Assembly: GCF_009696265.1 (NCBI RefSeq)
Contig: NZ_VUMH01000008.1
Span: 1 to 64,000, forward strand
Reading direction: 5' to 3'
DNA length: 64,000 nucleotides
From: Desulfovibrio porci
GTDB taxonomy: Bacteria; Desulfobacterota; Desulfovibrionia; Desulfovibrionales; Desulfovibrionaceae
The translations under genes and the position numbers were made by a program. Under the pieces are notes generated by a model, which saw only the letters and a program-made list of their open reading frames with translations, was not told where the DNA came from and searched no databases. Positions 41,620 to 51,597 of the stretch are shown here, in pieces; within the stretch, counting starts at the first letter, position 1, and every line of letters begins with the position of its first letter.

Positions 41620-41949
41620 CTACCTATGCGCGTGTTCTTCGGCGGACACATTCGTAACCTGTATCGGCACAACATCCGTCCATCCTGTATCCTCATGTTC
41701 CGCCGTCCAAAGGTCGTAACTCTTTTGCATGTTCAGCCAAAGCTCAGGGCTGGTGCTGAAAGCGCGAGACAGGCGTAAAGCCATATCGGGCGTGACGGCA
41801 GCGCGTTCGTTGACGATAGTGGAGAGCGTCTTACGCGACACGCCCAGACGGTCAGCTAAAGATGTCACGGTAAGACGTAACGTCTTCATGTATTCTTCTT
41901 TTATAATTTCGCCGGGGTGGGTCGGCTTGCGGGTCATCTTGCGGCTCAT
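41620..41949 (-). CDS. higA: HigA-type antitoxin
   Basis: A 109-aa protein with the HigA/VapI opening (RKPTHPGEIIKEEYMKTLRL in sequence) and a helix-turn-helix at about residues 30-55 (SLADRLGVSRKTLSTIVNER). It would bind the toxin and repress the operon promoter. It starts 10 bases after the toxin gene, the usual HigBA order. Confidence 0.85.
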   Translation of the reverse strand: MSRKMTRKPTHPGEIIKEEYMKTLRLTVTSLADRLGVSRKTLSTIVNERAAVTPDMALRLSRAFSTSPELWLNMQKSYDLWTAEHEDTGWTDVVPIQVTNVSAEEHAHR

Positions 41950-41958
41950 AACGGCCTC

Positions 41959-42237
41959 CTAGTGGTAATCCTGATAGTTTACAACACACGCGTTGCCGTT
42001 CTCAAAACGGAAAGTCAAACGCCAGTTGCCGGAAACTTTGACCGCCCAATGCCCTTTTAAGTCACCCTTGAGCGGGTGTAGATCGTAGCCGGGAGCGTCC
42101 ATGTCCTGCACCGTGACGGCGTTTTCCAGGCGATCCAATCGTAAGCGTAGCTTGGTCGCGTGCTTAGGCTGTATGCCTTTTGTCGTGCCGTCATAAAAGA
42201 AGTCTTCCAGACCCTTATGGTCAAAGCTCTTTATCAT
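41959..42237 (-). CDS. higB: HigB/RelE-type toxin
   Basis: A 92-aa protein with IKSFDHKGLEDFF at the start, ATKLRLRLDRLENA, and the RelE-fold end GHWAVKVSGNWRLTFRFE. This family cleaves mRNA on the ribosome. It is the first gene of the pair, just downstream of the broken integrase. Length is normal (about 92 aa). Confidence 0.85.
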   Translation of the reverse strand: MIKSFDHKGLEDFFYDGTTKGIQPKHATKLRLRLDRLENAVTVQDMDAPGYDLHPLKGDLKGHWAVKVSGNWRLTFRFENGNACVVNYQDYH

Positions 42238-42271
42238 GGCTATCCTTAGTGTAACCAGGTGCGTTACAATG

Positions 42272-43449
42272 TCAAGATTTATTAGCTCGCAGAGCGCTCA
42301 AAAAGTCGGCCCAATCCTGCATCATCTTCCGGCGTTCCGGCAGATACTCGGCACGATTGTATATACCCCGTATCTTGTTACGGGGATTGTGGGCAAGCTG
42401 CTTTTCAATGGCATCGGCGGGATACCCCTGCTCATTGAGGACGGTGCTTGCCATAGAGCGGAAGCCGTGGGCGCACATTTCATCTTTTTCAAAGCCCATG
42501 CGCCGCAGGGCGGCGATAAAGGTCGCGTCACTGATGGGCTATTCCTTGGTTCGGAAACCCGAAAACATCAAGCGTCCGCATCCGGTGAGTTCGCGTAGCT
42601 CTTCCAGAATGGCGCAAGCCTGGGCGCTCAACGGCACAAGATGGTCAAGGCGCATCTTCATACGCTTTGCCGGGATGCGCCAGAGCCTTTCATCAAAGTC
42701 GATTTCCGACCATTCACCCAAGCGAACTTCGCTGGGGCGCAGAAAGGTCAGCGCCAAAAGCTGCAAGCCGCACTTGGTGACGAAGTGACCTGTGTAGCCG
42801 TCTATGGCCCGCAACAGGCCTCCTACTTCCTCCGGTTCGGTAATAGCGGCCCGTGAGGTTGTGACATGGCTTTTCAGCGCTCCGCGCAGATCGGCGGCTG
42901 TGTCGCGCTCGGCTCTGCCTGTGGCTATGGCGTAGCGAAAGACCAGAGAGCAGGATTCACGCAAGCGGTTGGCTTGGTAAAAGGCTCCGCGCGCCTCAAT
43001 TTTCCGCAACACGCTCAAAAGTTCCGGCGGGGTGATTTCATTGATGGGGCGGTTGCCGAGATAGGGAAAGATGTTGCTGGCGATACGCTCAAGCACGTCC
43101 TCCGCGTAGCGTTCCGTCCAGGAAGATTTTTTGTTCTCGTGCCATTCTCGCGCTATGGCCTCAAACGTGTTTTCCCAAGCGCGGGCAATGACCTTTTTCT
43201 GCACGGACGGGTCGATACCCCTGCCAAGCTGTTTCTTGGCGGCAGCACAGGCTTCTCGCGCTTCTTTCAGGGAGAGTTGGGGGTATGTGCCGAAGGTAAG
43301 AAGTTTTTCGCGGCCTTGAAATCGGTATTTCAAGCGCCAGCTTTTGGTGCCGCTTGGCGCGACATACAAAAAGAGGCCGTTGCCGTCAAAGGCTTTTGCG
43401 GCTTACTTGTGGGCTTTGCGCCACGTACTGCGGTATCTGTGAGGGGCAT
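42272..43449 (-). pseudogene. P4-type tyrosine integrase, disrupted twice
   Basis: The frame starts at 43449 (MPLTDTAVRGAKPTSKPQK), but a missing base in an A-run near 43400 shifts the frame; the P4-integrase N-terminus resumes as AFDGNGLFLYVAPSGTKSWR. The main body runs to RLMFSGFRTKE and meets an in-frame TAG at 42539-42541. The same frame then continues PISD and MGFEKDEMCAHGFRSMAST to the normal end ERRKMMQDWADFLSALRA. Catalytic pieces are split: Arg (LTFLRPSEVR) before the stop, His-x-x-Arg (HGFRSMAS) and Tyr (IYNRAEYL) after it. The gene ends beside tRNA-Gly(CCC), the likely attachment site, so the island is probably locked in place. Confidence 0.85.
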
Positions 43450-43612
43450 GGGGGTATAGACTCCTGGCAAGGGGTTACATACCCCCCAGAAGTACCCCCA
43501 AAGAAGTGGGCTGTCTATGGATTTTTTGAGCCGAGCCCGGACAATCTGTTTCCGTTTTTCCCTTGCCAGAGAAGGATTATCAGACCGTACCGGACTCGGC
43601 TAAATTGAAATC

Positions 43613-43687
43613 TGGAGCGGGAAACGGGATTTGAACCCGCAACCTTCAGCTTGGGAAGCTGACACTCTACCGTTGAGTTATTCCCGC
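43613..43687 (-). tRNA. tRNA-Gly(CCC)
   Basis: A 75-nt cloverleaf with encoded CCA. Acceptor GCGGGAA/TTCCCGC; anticodon loop TTCCCAA with stem TCAGC/GCTGA; T-loop GGTTCAAATCC. Its 3' end faces the island with the broken P4-type integrase. Confidence 0.92.
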
Positions 43688-43698
43688 AGAAAGGGCGG

Positions 43699-43773
<75 letters not shown>

Positions 43774-43804
43774 ATATACGAAACGGCGAGGCGTGAAAAT
43801 ACTC

Positions 43805-43878
<74 letters not shown>

Positions 43879-43888
43879 GATAAAAAAA

Positions 43889-43964
<76 letters not shown>

Positions 43965-44108
43965 TCAGCGAAAAAATCTTTTACGCGCTCCTTTCCGGAC
44001 TGTCAAGCGCCGGATTGAATTTTTTCGCGCATCATCCCCTGTCGTCCGGGCGCGGTCGGCATGTCGACTTTCCGCAAGAACGCCCGGCTGCCCGCATGTC
44101 GCAATCCG

Positions 44109-45413
44109 TCAATCCTTGAGGCGGTTGTCCACGATGCGCTGGGCCTTGCCTTCGGAACGCTGGATGGAGTGCGGCTCCATCAGGCGCACTCTGGCCGTGA
44201 CGCCGAGGAATTCCTTGATATTTTTCTGCAGACGGCCTTCCAGCATCTGAAGTTTGCGGATTTCATCGGCAAAAAGCGAGTCGCTCACTTCCACGCGCAC
44301 TTCCAGGGTATCCAGATTGTTGGCGCGGTCCACGATGATTTGATAGTTGGGCGTGAGGCCCTCGCTCTCCATGAGGATGCCTTCGATCTGCTGCGGGAAG
44401 ACGTTGACCCCGCGAATGATCAGCATGTCGTCGCTACGGCCGCGCAGGCGCGAAATGCGCACGTGCGTGCGCCCGCAACGGCAGGGCGTGTAGTCCAGGC
44501 TGGTGAGATCGCGGGTGCGGTAGCGCAGCAGGGGGATGCCTTCCTTGGTCAGGGTGGTCAGCACCAGTTCGCCCACCTCGCCGGGCGGCAGCTGTTCGCC
44601 GCTGACCGGGTCGATGATCTCCGGCAGGATGTGGTCCTCCCAGAGGTGCATGCCGCACTTGGACTCCACGCATTCCATGGCCACGCCCGGTCCCATGATT
44701 TCGGAAAGGCCGTAGATGTTCAGGGCGTCGATGCCCATTTTCTGCTCCATGTCCCGGCGCATGGCCTCGGTCCAGGGTTCGGCCCCGAACACGCCGATGC
44801 GCAGCGGCAGATCGCGGAAGTCGATGCCCGCCTCCTGCCCGGCTTCCCAGAGGTGCAGGGCGTAGGAGGGCGTGCAGCAGAGCACCGTGGCCGCGAAGTC
44901 GCGCAGCAGATACGCCTGCCGCCGCGTGGCGCCGCCCGAGGCGGGCACCACCGTGGCCCCTAGATATTCCGCGCCGCCGTGCGCGCCCAGGCCGCCGGTG
45001 AACAGGCCGTAGCCGTAGGCCACATGCACAATGTCCGTGCGGTTCACCCCGGCTGCCGAGAGGCTGCGCGCGGTCAGTTCGGCCCAGTTTTCCAGATCGC
45101 GGGCCGTGTAGCCCACCACCACGGCCTTGCCCGTGGTGCCGCTGGAGGCGTGCAGGCGCACGATGTTCTCCCTGGGCACGGCAAAGAGGCCGTAGGGGTA
45201 ATGGTTGCGCAGGTCCTGTTTTTCGGTGAAGGGCAGAAGCCGCAGGTCCGCCGGCGTTTTGATATCCGCGGGGGTGATCCCGATCTCGTCGAAGCGTTTG
45301 CGGTAAAAGGGCACATTGGCGTACACGCGGTTGCAGAGATCGCGCAGGCGGCGCAATTGCAGCGCTTCCAGTTCCTCGCGGGGCAGGGTTTCCTGTTTGA
45401 TATTGAAGAGCAC
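44109..45413 (-). CDS. paaK: Phenylacetate-CoA ligase
   Basis: A 434-aa adenylate-forming enzyme. It starts with GTG, with AAGGAG 6 bases upstream. The AMP-binding motif is [17 protein letters not shown] (about 88-104); [14 protein letters not shown] and YRTRDLTSL mark the core, and [20 protein letters not shown] the hinge to the C-terminal domain. It activates phenylacetate or a related aryl acid to its CoA ester. Anaerobes such as Desulfovibrio carry it with aromatic amino acid breakdown; no partner genes are next to it. Confidence 0.9.
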   Translation of the reverse strand: MLFNIKQETLPREELEALQLRRLRDLCNRVYANVPFYRKRFDEIGITPADIKTPADLRLLPFTEKQDLRNHYPYGLFAVPRENIVRLHASSGTTGKAVVVGYTARDLENWAELTARSLSAAGVNRTDIVHVAYGYGLFTGGLGAHGGAEYLGATVVPASGGATRRQAYLLRDFAATVLCCTPSYALHLWEAGQEAGIDFRDLPLRIGVFGAEPWTEAMRRDMEQKMGIDALNIYGLSEIMGPGVAMECVESKCGMHLWEDHILPEIIDPVSGEQLPPGEVGELVLTTLTKEGIPLLRYRTRDLTSLDYTPCRCGRTHVRISRLRGRSDDMLIIRGVNVFPQQIEGILMESEGLTPNYQIIVDRANNLDTLEVRVEVSDSLFADEIRKLQMLEGRLQKNIKEFLGVTARVRLMEPHSIQRSEGKAQRIVDNRLKD

Positions 45414-45562
45414 GGGCCACTCCTTACTTTATGGCGGAACAGAAAAAGGGTGGAAACGCGCGCGGCGCGCGACGTTCCTCCGGTATGCCGCAATGTGGGG
45501 GCCGGGTCAATACGGCCCGCCTCGCCATTGCCCTCGGCCCGGCTTTGGGATATGTGCTCGGT

Positions 45563-46027
45563 ATGGAACACATTCCTTCTACCGAAACTACCGAGGCCCA
45601 GGCCGCGCGTCCGGGCCGCAAGCGTTATGCGGACGTCCCCCTGGCTGAAAAGCTGGCGGTCATCACCGCCTGGCTTGAGGAACACAAGGCGGAGCGCATT
45701 GTCAGCCTCAATCTTACGGAGCAGGGCGGCTTTACCGACGTTCTGCTGGTGCTCACCGCCGGCTCCATGCGTCACGCCCAGAGTCTGGCCGACGGCGTGG
45801 CCGCCCTCTGCCACGAGCGCAACTATGAATACCTGCGTGTTGAAGGCTATGAGGCCGGGCAGTGGATTCTTGTGGACCTGAACGACATTGTCATCAATAT
45901 TTTTCTGGAGCCGGTGCGGGAACTGTTTCGGCTGGAGGCCCTCTGGGGCCAGCCTCCGGCCCGCGCCGCCGGGGAAGCGGTTCCGGCGGCTCCCGCCACG
46001 GGCTCCGGCGGGGAGAGCCCGGTATGA
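45563..46027 (+). CDS. rsfS: Ribosomal silencing factor RsfS
   Basis: A 154-aa protein from the ATG of MEHIPSTETT; longer starts exist and no strong ribosome site decides. The conserved domain (about 25-130) shows DVPLAEKLAVITAWLEEHKA, LTEQGGFTDVLLVLTAGSMR and YEAGQWILVDLNDIVINIF. It binds ribosomal protein L14 and blocks subunit joining in starvation. The tail is Pro/Ala-rich. Its stop overlaps the gpmI start by 4 bases. Confidence 0.85.
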   Translation: MEHIPSTETTEAQAARPGRKRYADVPLAEKLAVITAWLEEHKAERIVSLNLTEQGGFTDVLLVLTAGSMRHAQSLADGVAALCHERNYEYLRVEGYEAGQWILVDLNDIVINIFLEPVRELFRLEALWGQPPARAAGEAVPAAPATGSGGESPV

Positions 46028-47592
46028 CCCCCACCTTGTTGCTGATTCTCGACGGCTGGGGCCTGGCGGCTCCCGGTCCGGGTAACGCGCCTTCTCTCGC
46101 GCCCACGCCCAATCTGGACGGCCTCAACGCCCGCTGCCCGCATGCCCGGTTGACGGCCTCGGGCCGGGCCGTGGGCCTGCCCGAGGGCTATATGGGCAAT
46201 TCCGAGGTGGGCCATCTGAACATCGGGGCCGGGCGCGTGGTCTATCAGGACATGACCCGCATCGACGTGGCCCTGGAGGACGGCACCTTTGCCGCCAATC
46301 CGGTGCTGGGCGACCTGCTGGCGGCGGTCAAAAAGAGCGGCGGCAGGCTGCATCTGGCGGGTCTGCTCTCGGACGGCGGCGTGCACAGCCATATCCGCCA
46401 TCTGGAAGCTATCTGCGACATGGCCGCGCGCGCGGACGTGCCCGTGCGCATCCACTGCATCATGGACGGCCGCGACACGGACCCCAAAAGCGGCGTGGGC
46501 TTTGTGCGCGCGCTGGAAGAGCACATCAAGGATCAGCCCCGGACGCGCATCGCCGGTCTGGTGGGTCGTTTTTACGCCATGGACCGCGACAAACGCTGGG
46601 ACAGGGTCAAAGCCGCCTGGGATCTGCTGGCGCACGGGCAGAGCGACGAGGGCCGCGTGGCCCCGGACGCTGTGACGGCCCTGGAAGTTTCCTACGCCGA
46701 GGGCATCACCGACGAATTCGTCAAACCCGTGCTCTGCGAAAAGGGACGGGGCCCGGCCGAAGAGGACGAACCCGCAGGCATGGCCGACGGCGATGCGCTC
46801 TTTCTTTTCAACTTCCGGGCCGACCGCATGCGCGAGTTGACCCAGGCCTTTATCGAGCCGGACTTCAAGGCTTTTGACCGGGGCGCATTGCCCGAACTGG
46901 CAGGCGTCGCCTCCATGACCTCCTATGAGGCGAGCTTCGGCATTCCTGTGGCCTTTCCCAAGGAAGCCGTGAGCATGGGCCTGGGCGAAGTGGTTTCGCG
47001 GGCCGGTCTGCGCCAGCTCCGCCTGGCGGAAACGGAAAAATACGCCCATGTGACCTACTTTTTCAACGGCGGGGTGGAAGAGCCCTTCCCCGGCGAAGAT
47101 CGTATTCTGGTTCCCTCGCCGCGCGACGTGCCCACCTATGACCTCAAACCGGCCATGAGCGCCCGCCAGGTCACGGACAAGTTTGTGGAAGCCTGGAACA
47201 AGGGCATCTACGATCTGGTGGTTTGCAATCTGGCCAACGGCGACATGGTGGGCCACACCGGCGTGCTTGAGGCGGCGGTGGAGGCCTGCGCGGTGGTGGA
47301 CGAGTGCGTGGGCCGCATGGCCCGGGCCGTGGAAGAACGCGACGGCCGCATGCTGATCATCGCGGACCACGGCAACTGCGAGGTCATGCTGACCCCTGAA
47401 GGGAGGCCGCATACGGCTCACACCACCAATCCCGTGCCCTGCATTCTGCTGGAGCCCGGCGGAGCGGTCCCGGCCCTGTCCGACGGACGGCTGGCCGACG
47501 TGGCCCCGACCCTGCTCGGGCTCTGGGGGCTGGAGCCCTCCGCGCCCATGACCGGCCGGAATCTGGCCGCCGGGGAGGCGCGGCATGGCTGA
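46024..47592 (+). CDS. gpmI: Phosphoglycerate mutase, cofactor-independent
   Basis: A 522-aa enzyme converting 3- to 2-phosphoglycerate in glycolysis. It opens TLLLILDGWGLA with the metal-binding Asp; MGNSEVGHLNIGAGR carries the catalytic Ser60; FFNGGVEEPFPGEDR and IADHGNCEVM carry metal ligands. The start is fixed by the ATGA overlap with rsfS. It overlaps the next small gene by 8 bases. Confidence 0.95.
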   Translation: MTPTLLLILDGWGLAAPGPGNAPSLAPTPNLDGLNARCPHARLTASGRAVGLPEGYMGNSEVGHLNIGAGRVVYQDMTRIDVALEDGTFAANPVLGDLLAAVKKSGGRLHLAGLLSDGGVHSHIRHLEAICDMAARADVPVRIHCIMDGRDTDPKSGVGFVRALEEHIKDQPRTRIAGLVGRFYAMDRDKRWDRVKAAWDLLAHGQSDEGRVAPDAVTALEVSYAEGITDEFVKPVLCEKGRGPAEEDEPAGMADGDALFLFNFRADRMRELTQAFIEPDFKAFDRGALPELAGVASMTSYEASFGIPVAFPKEAVSMGLGEVVSRAGLRQLRLAETEKYAHVTYFFNGGVEEPFPGEDRILVPSPRDVPTYDLKPAMSARQVTDKFVEAWNKGIYDLVVCNLANGDMVGHTGVLEAAVEACAVVDECVGRMARAVEERDGRMLIIADHGNCEVMLTPEGRPHTAHTTNPVPCILLEPGGAVPALSDGRLADVAPTLLGLWGLEPSAPMTGRNLAAGEARHG

Positions 47593-47830
47593 GAAGAAAA
47601 AGCGGCCGTTGACGCCCGTGCCGCCGGACGGCATGGAAATCCTTTTTTTCTATCAATGCCCGCAGTGCGGCAGGCATGTGCCATTGGTCAGCCCCACGGA
47701 GCCCAGGATGGTTTCCTGCGACAGTTGCGGTTTCTCCTTTCCCATTATTCCGGTGGATGAGCACGGCCTGCACTATGTGCGGATCATGCTGGCCGGGGGC
47801 AAGGCGGCGGCTGATCCGGATTTTCTATAG
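47585..47830 (+). CDS. Small zinc-ribbon protein
   Basis: An 81-aa protein with two Cys pairs, YQCPQCGRH (about 24-27) and SCDSCGF (about 45-48), spaced for one zinc ribbon. The frame starts inside the end of gpmI, so translation is coupled. The role is unknown; the conserved placement suggests a housekeeping or regulatory function. Confidence 0.7.
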   Translation: MAEKKKRPLTPVPPDGMEILFFYQCPQCGRHVPLVSPTEPRMVSCDSCGFSFPIIPVDEHGLHYVRIMLAGGKAAADPDFL

Positions 47831-48008
47831 CCGCCGCGTTTTGTCCCGCGTCAGATTCCTGCTGACCGTAAAGCAGGCTTGTCTCCCTTGGGGGCGGCCA
47901 AAAATCCTATAGTGCCGACCGCCCGTGGAGCAGAGTATCTTTGAACAACCTGCGTTTTAAAGATTCATGCGGCGGAAATGCTGTTGCCATGCGCACGGCG
48001 GCGCATTC

Positions 48009-48033
48009 AAAGGGGGGAGCTTCGGCTTCCCCT
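48009..48033 (+). terminator. Hairpin terminator candidate
   Basis: AAGGGGGGAGC-TTCG-GCTTCCCCTT with a UUCG loop and one bulge, in the 448-bp gap between the zinc-ribbon gene and the porin gene. A TTGACA -35 candidate for the porin lies near 48166, close to a GCTTTCG-GCAT-CGAAAGC hairpin. Confidence 0.55.
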
Positions 48034-48278
48034 TTGCGGTTTTTGCCGGGCGGTGCTGAAAATCGTTTGCCGTTAAAATACTACACCGATCTGTCAGGAT
48101 GTTTCGAAAAATCCACGCCTTGTGGTAAATTCGGATTCATTTCACATTGCGGCGGTAAAAATTTTTTGACAAAAATCTTGCTTTCGGCATCGAAAGCCGA
48201 TAAACACGTTAAAACCTGTGTGGGACAGGACAACTTTTTTAACCTTTTGCAGGGTTCAAACGAGAGGAAGGAAAAAAC

Positions 48279-49799
48279 ATGAAACGTATTTGTACGCTTC
48301 TGTTGGCGGCGGGCATGCTGCTGGGCGCGGCCACGGGCGCCAGCGCCATTGATTTCAAGGCCAAAGGCCAGTGGCTGATGGGTTTTGCCGGCGGCGAAAC
48401 CAACCCTATTTACAAGTCTCGTGACGGCAATACCGTCAAGAAGAACACCGAAGACAAATTCGGGGCCATGCAGCGCGTGTGCCTGCAGTTGGACGCCGTG
48501 GCTTCCGAAGCCCTGTCCGGCACGGTCTTCTTTGAAATCGGCACCCAGAACTGGGGCAAGGCCGATCAGGGCGGCGCTCTGGGCGCCGACGGTACCAACG
48601 TCATCAAGGTCAAGCGTGCCTATATTGACTGGGCTGTGCCGGATACCGACCTGAAGTTCCGCATGGGCATTCAGGGCGTGGCCCTGCCCAGCGTGGCCGG
48701 CGGCTCCGCCATCATGGACACCGACGCCGCGGCTGTCACCGCTTCCTATCAGTTCAACGAAAACGTGGGCCTCACCGCTCTGTGGGCGCGTCCGGCCAAC
48801 GACAACTTCTCCGGCTTTGATGATCGTTATACCAACAATCATGCGAACTATCTGGACAACATGGATCTGTTCGCCCTGATGGTGCCCGTGAAGCTGGATG
48901 GCTTTGAAATCACCCCTTGGGTCATGTACGGCATGCAGGGCAAGAACACCCTGACCGATTACAACCATGTGGATGAAGACCGCGCCTGGGGTTCCAAGGA
49001 CGGCAACCTGAATTACAGCCTGCGTCCTTATCCCGCTGCTTTGAACGGCGGCATCGGCGGCACCAGCAAAACTTACGGCTCCATGTTCTGGGCCGGCCTG
49101 CCCTTCGCCATCACTGCCTGGGATCCGCTGAACATCGAAGTGGACATCAACTACGGTTATGTGGAAGCCATGGGCCGCTATGACGTCATGAAGAACGGCG
49201 GTGGGCTCAAACGCGGCAGCACCGAGCGTGAGGGCTGGCTGGCCAAGGCCCTGGTGGAATACAAGATGGATTGGGGCGTTCCCGGCATCTTCGGCTGGTA
49301 CGGTTCCGGTGATGACGGCAACGTCAAGAACGGTTCCGAGCGCATGCCTTCCATCGTGCCCATGGGCAACTTCACCTCCTTCCTGGGCGACGGCAACTAC
49401 GGCTGGGCTTGGCAGGACTTTGCTCTGGATTACGCCGGCACTTGGGGTATCGGCCTGCAGGTCCGCGACATGAGCTTTGTGGAAGACCTGAAGCACACCT
49501 TCCGCGTGGCTTACTGGGGCGGCACCAACTCTACCACCATGGTGAAGTACATGGGCAGCGCTTCCGCCTGGAGCGAAGGCTACGGTAATGGCACCTCCCC
49601 CTATCTGACCACCGAAGACGGTCTGCTGGAGTTCAACCTGGTCAATTCCTACCAGATGTATGAAAACTTCGACGTGAATCTGGAACTGAGCTACGTTGCC
49701 AACTTCATGGACAACGACACCTGGAAGAAAGCTGGCGATTCTTCCTTCCAGAAGCAGGATATGTGGAAGGCTCAGTTGATCTTCGCGTACAGCTTCTAA
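48279..49799 (+). CDS. Outer membrane homotrimeric porin (Desulfovibrio type)
   Basis: A 506-aa protein with a clear signal peptide (MKRICTLLLAAGMLLGAATG, cleavage after ASA near residue 24). The mature part opens IDFKAKGQWLMGFAGGE, has alternating beta-strands, RAYIDWAVPDTDLKFRMG, and a final aromatic residue (QLIFAYSF). This family forms the main general porin of Desulfovibrio. GAGAGGAAGG lies upstream of the start and codon use suggests high expression. Confidence 0.9.
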   Translation: MKRICTLLLAAGMLLGAATGASAIDFKAKGQWLMGFAGGETNPIYKSRDGNTVKKNTEDKFGAMQRVCLQLDAVASEALSGTVFFEIGTQNWGKADQGGALGADGTNVIKVKRAYIDWAVPDTDLKFRMGIQGVALPSVAGGSAIMDTDAAAVTASYQFNENVGLTALWARPANDNFSGFDDRYTNNHANYLDNMDLFALMVPVKLDGFEITPWVMYGMQGKNTLTDYNHVDEDRAWGSKDGNLNYSLRPYPAALNGGIGGTSKTYGSMFWAGLPFAITAWDPLNIEVDINYGYVEAMGRYDVMKNGGGLKRGSTEREGWLAKALVEYKMDWGVPGIFGWYGSGDDGNVKNGSERMPSIVPMGNFTSFLGDGNYGWAWQDFALDYAGTWGIGLQVRDMSFVEDLKHTFRVAYWGGTNSTTMVKYMGSASAWSEGYGNGTSPYLTTEDGLLEFNLVNSYQMYENFDVNLELSYVANFMDNDTWKKAGDSSFQKQDMWKAQLIFAYSF

Positions 49800-49837
49800 G
49801 CGCACGTACGGGACGTGTCCCGTTGTGATGATCTCAG

Positions 49838-49863
49838 AGGGGGAGGCTTTGGCCTCCCCTTTC
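49838..49863 (+). terminator. Rho-independent terminator of the porin gene
   Basis: AGGGGGAGGC-TTT-GGCCTCCCCTTT, a strong stem 40 bases past the porin stop. Confidence 0.75.
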
Positions 49864-49950
49864 CATTGCGTTGCCGGATAGCTTTTGTTATAATTTCTTA
49901 TATTGTAACAGGTTAAATGTCCTGGTGGCCGCGAAAGCGGACATTCGCTT

Positions 49951-49988
49951 GTGGGACCGTCCGGGATCGCGCTTCCGGACGGTCCCAC
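49951..49988. other. Perfect 14-bp stem upstream of the symporter gene
   Basis: GTGGGACCGTCCGG and its exact complement flank a 10-base loop, 119 bases before the symporter start. It lies in the 307-bp gap after the porin. It may be a leader-RNA structure; it does not match a glycine riboswitch. Confidence 0.5.
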
Positions 49989-50106
49989 AGACCGTTTGGC
50001 TTCTGATCCGTTTCGAGCCGGACTTCACCGGCCCGTATGTAAAACGCCCGCCGTTCAACGGCGCGGCGGCCATGCCGGCACAAAAGTGCCGCGCAGGAGG
50101 TGACGT

Positions 50107-51474
50107 ATGGAAGAGCTGACAAAACTGGTCCAGGAGATCAACAGCGTGCTGTGGGGCGTGTACTGCCTGATCCCCCTGTTGGTGGGCACGGGCATTTATT
50201 TCACCTTCCGGCTCAAGTTTGTGCAGGTGCGCAAGTTCGGCAAAGTGCTTCGCTATACCTTCGGCGATCTGACCATCTTCGGCAAAAAGGCGGGCAAGGA
50301 CGGCATGAGTTCCTTCCAGTCCCTGGCCACGGCCATTGCCGCCCAGGTGGGCACGGGCAATCTGGCGGGCGCGGCCACGGCCATCGCCATGGGCGGGCCC
50401 GGCGCCATTTTCTGGATGTGGATAGCCGCCTTTTTCGGCATGGCCACCATTTTTGCCGAGGCCGTGCTGGCCCAGCTCTACAAGAGCCGCGATTCCGAAG
50501 GCCATGTCACCGGCGGTCCGGCCTACTATATTTCCAAAGGCTTGGGCAGCAAATGGCTGGCTGGCTTCTTTTCCGTGGCCATCATCATGGCTCTGGGCTT
50601 CATCGGCAACATGGTTCAGGCCAACTCCATTGCCGACGCTTTTCACTCGGCCTTCAGTATTCCCACCTGGATCATTGGCATGATTCTGGCCCTGCTGGCG
50701 GGTTTCGTCTTTTTCGGCGGCATGCGCCGCATCGCGGCCACCACGGAAAAAGTCGTGCCGCTCATGGCTCTGCTTTATCTGGCAGGCGGCCTCTGGGTGC
50801 TGTTGACTCATCTGGACATGCTGATTCCGGCTTTCAAGATGATTTTTGTGGGCGCGTTCGATCCCTCGGCGGCCACCGGCGGTCTGATCGGCGCGGGCGT
50901 CAAGGAAGCCATGCGTTACGGCGTGGCGCGCGGCCTCTTTTCCAATGAGGCCGGTATGGGCTCCACCCCGCACGCCCACGCGGTGGCCAAGGTCAAGTAT
51001 CCGGCTCAGCAGGGCTTTGTGGCCATCATGGGCGTGTTTGTGGATACCTTTGTGGTCCTGAACATGACCGCTTTTGTCATTTTCGTCACCGGGGCCATTG
51101 ACGGCAGCACCACCGGCATCGCCCTGACCCAGAAGGCCTTTGAAACCGGTCTGGGTTCCATGGGGTACGGCTTCGGCTTTGTGGCGGTCTGCCTGTTCTT
51201 TTTCGCCTTTTCCACCATCATCGGCTGGTACTTCTTCGCGGAACAGAATATCAAGTTCCTGTTCGGCGTCAGGGCCGTGCCCTGCTTCCGGGTGCTGGTC
51301 ATGGCGTTTCTGGTGCTGGGTTCCTCCCTCCAGGTCAATCTGGTCTGGGAACTGGCCGACATGTTCAACGGCCTGATGGTTCTGCCCAACCTGGTGGCCC
51401 TCATCGGTCTGGCCAAGCTGGTGTCCAAGGCCCTGGACGACTATGAGGAGCATGGCGAAAGCGCACCCTTATAA
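50107..51474 (+). CDS. Sodium:alanine/glycine symporter (AGCS family)
   Basis: A 455-aa membrane protein with about eleven hydrophobic helices. Family signatures: SSFQSLATAIAAQVGTGNLA (about 69-88), GGPGAIFWMWIAAFFGM, TGGPAYYISKGLG and GLFSNEAGMGSTPHAHA. It imports alanine or glycine with sodium. The ribosome site is AGGAGG. It is followed by a terminator shared with the convergent pstA gene. Confidence 0.92.
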   Translation: MEELTKLVQEINSVLWGVYCLIPLLVGTGIYFTFRLKFVQVRKFGKVLRYTFGDLTIFGKKAGKDGMSSFQSLATAIAAQVGTGNLAGAATAIAMGGPGAIFWMWIAAFFGMATIFAEAVLAQLYKSRDSEGHVTGGPAYYISKGLGSKWLAGFFSVAIIMALGFIGNMVQANSIADAFHSAFSIPTWIIGMILALLAGFVFFGGMRRIAATTEKVVPLMALLYLAGGLWVLLTHLDMLIPAFKMIFVGAFDPSAATGGLIGAGVKEAMRYGVARGLFSNEAGMGSTPHAHAVAKVKYPAQQGFVAIMGVFVDTFVVLNMTAFVIFVTGAIDGSTTGIALTQKAFETGLGSMGYGFGFVAVCLFFFAFSTIIGWYFFAEQNIKFLFGVRAVPCFRVLVMAFLVLGSSLQVNLVWELADMFNGLMVLPNLVALIGLAKLVSKALDDYEEHGESAPL

Positions 51475-51510
51475 CTTCTCTGCGCCCGGCTGGCGCTTGT
51501 TTGGCGCGAC

Positions 51511-51544
51511 GCCCCCGCACCTTCTCGAATGAAGATGCGGGGGC
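51511..51544. terminator. Bidirectional terminator
   Basis: GCCCCCGCA-C-CTTC-TCGAAT-GAAG-A-TGCGGGGGC followed by TTTT, between the symporter gene and the convergent pstA gene. Confidence 0.8.
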
Positions 51545-51597
51545 TTTTCACGTTGTGCGGAAGGAAGAGAGTGGGGGGGGCGGGAAGGGAGAAACGC

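Noticed and set aside
45847..47634. Long leftward open frame opposite gpmI
   Set aside because: gpmI is complete with catalytic motifs on the other strand; the antisense frame is an artefact of GC-rich codon use.
48081..49988. Leftward open frame opposite the porin
   Set aside because: The porin has a signal peptide, ribosome site and terminator; the opposing frame has none of these.
49864..50106. Glycine riboswitch upstream of the AGCS symporter
   Set aside because: Such genes often have one, but the conserved aptamer cores are not visible; only a simple 14-bp stem is present.
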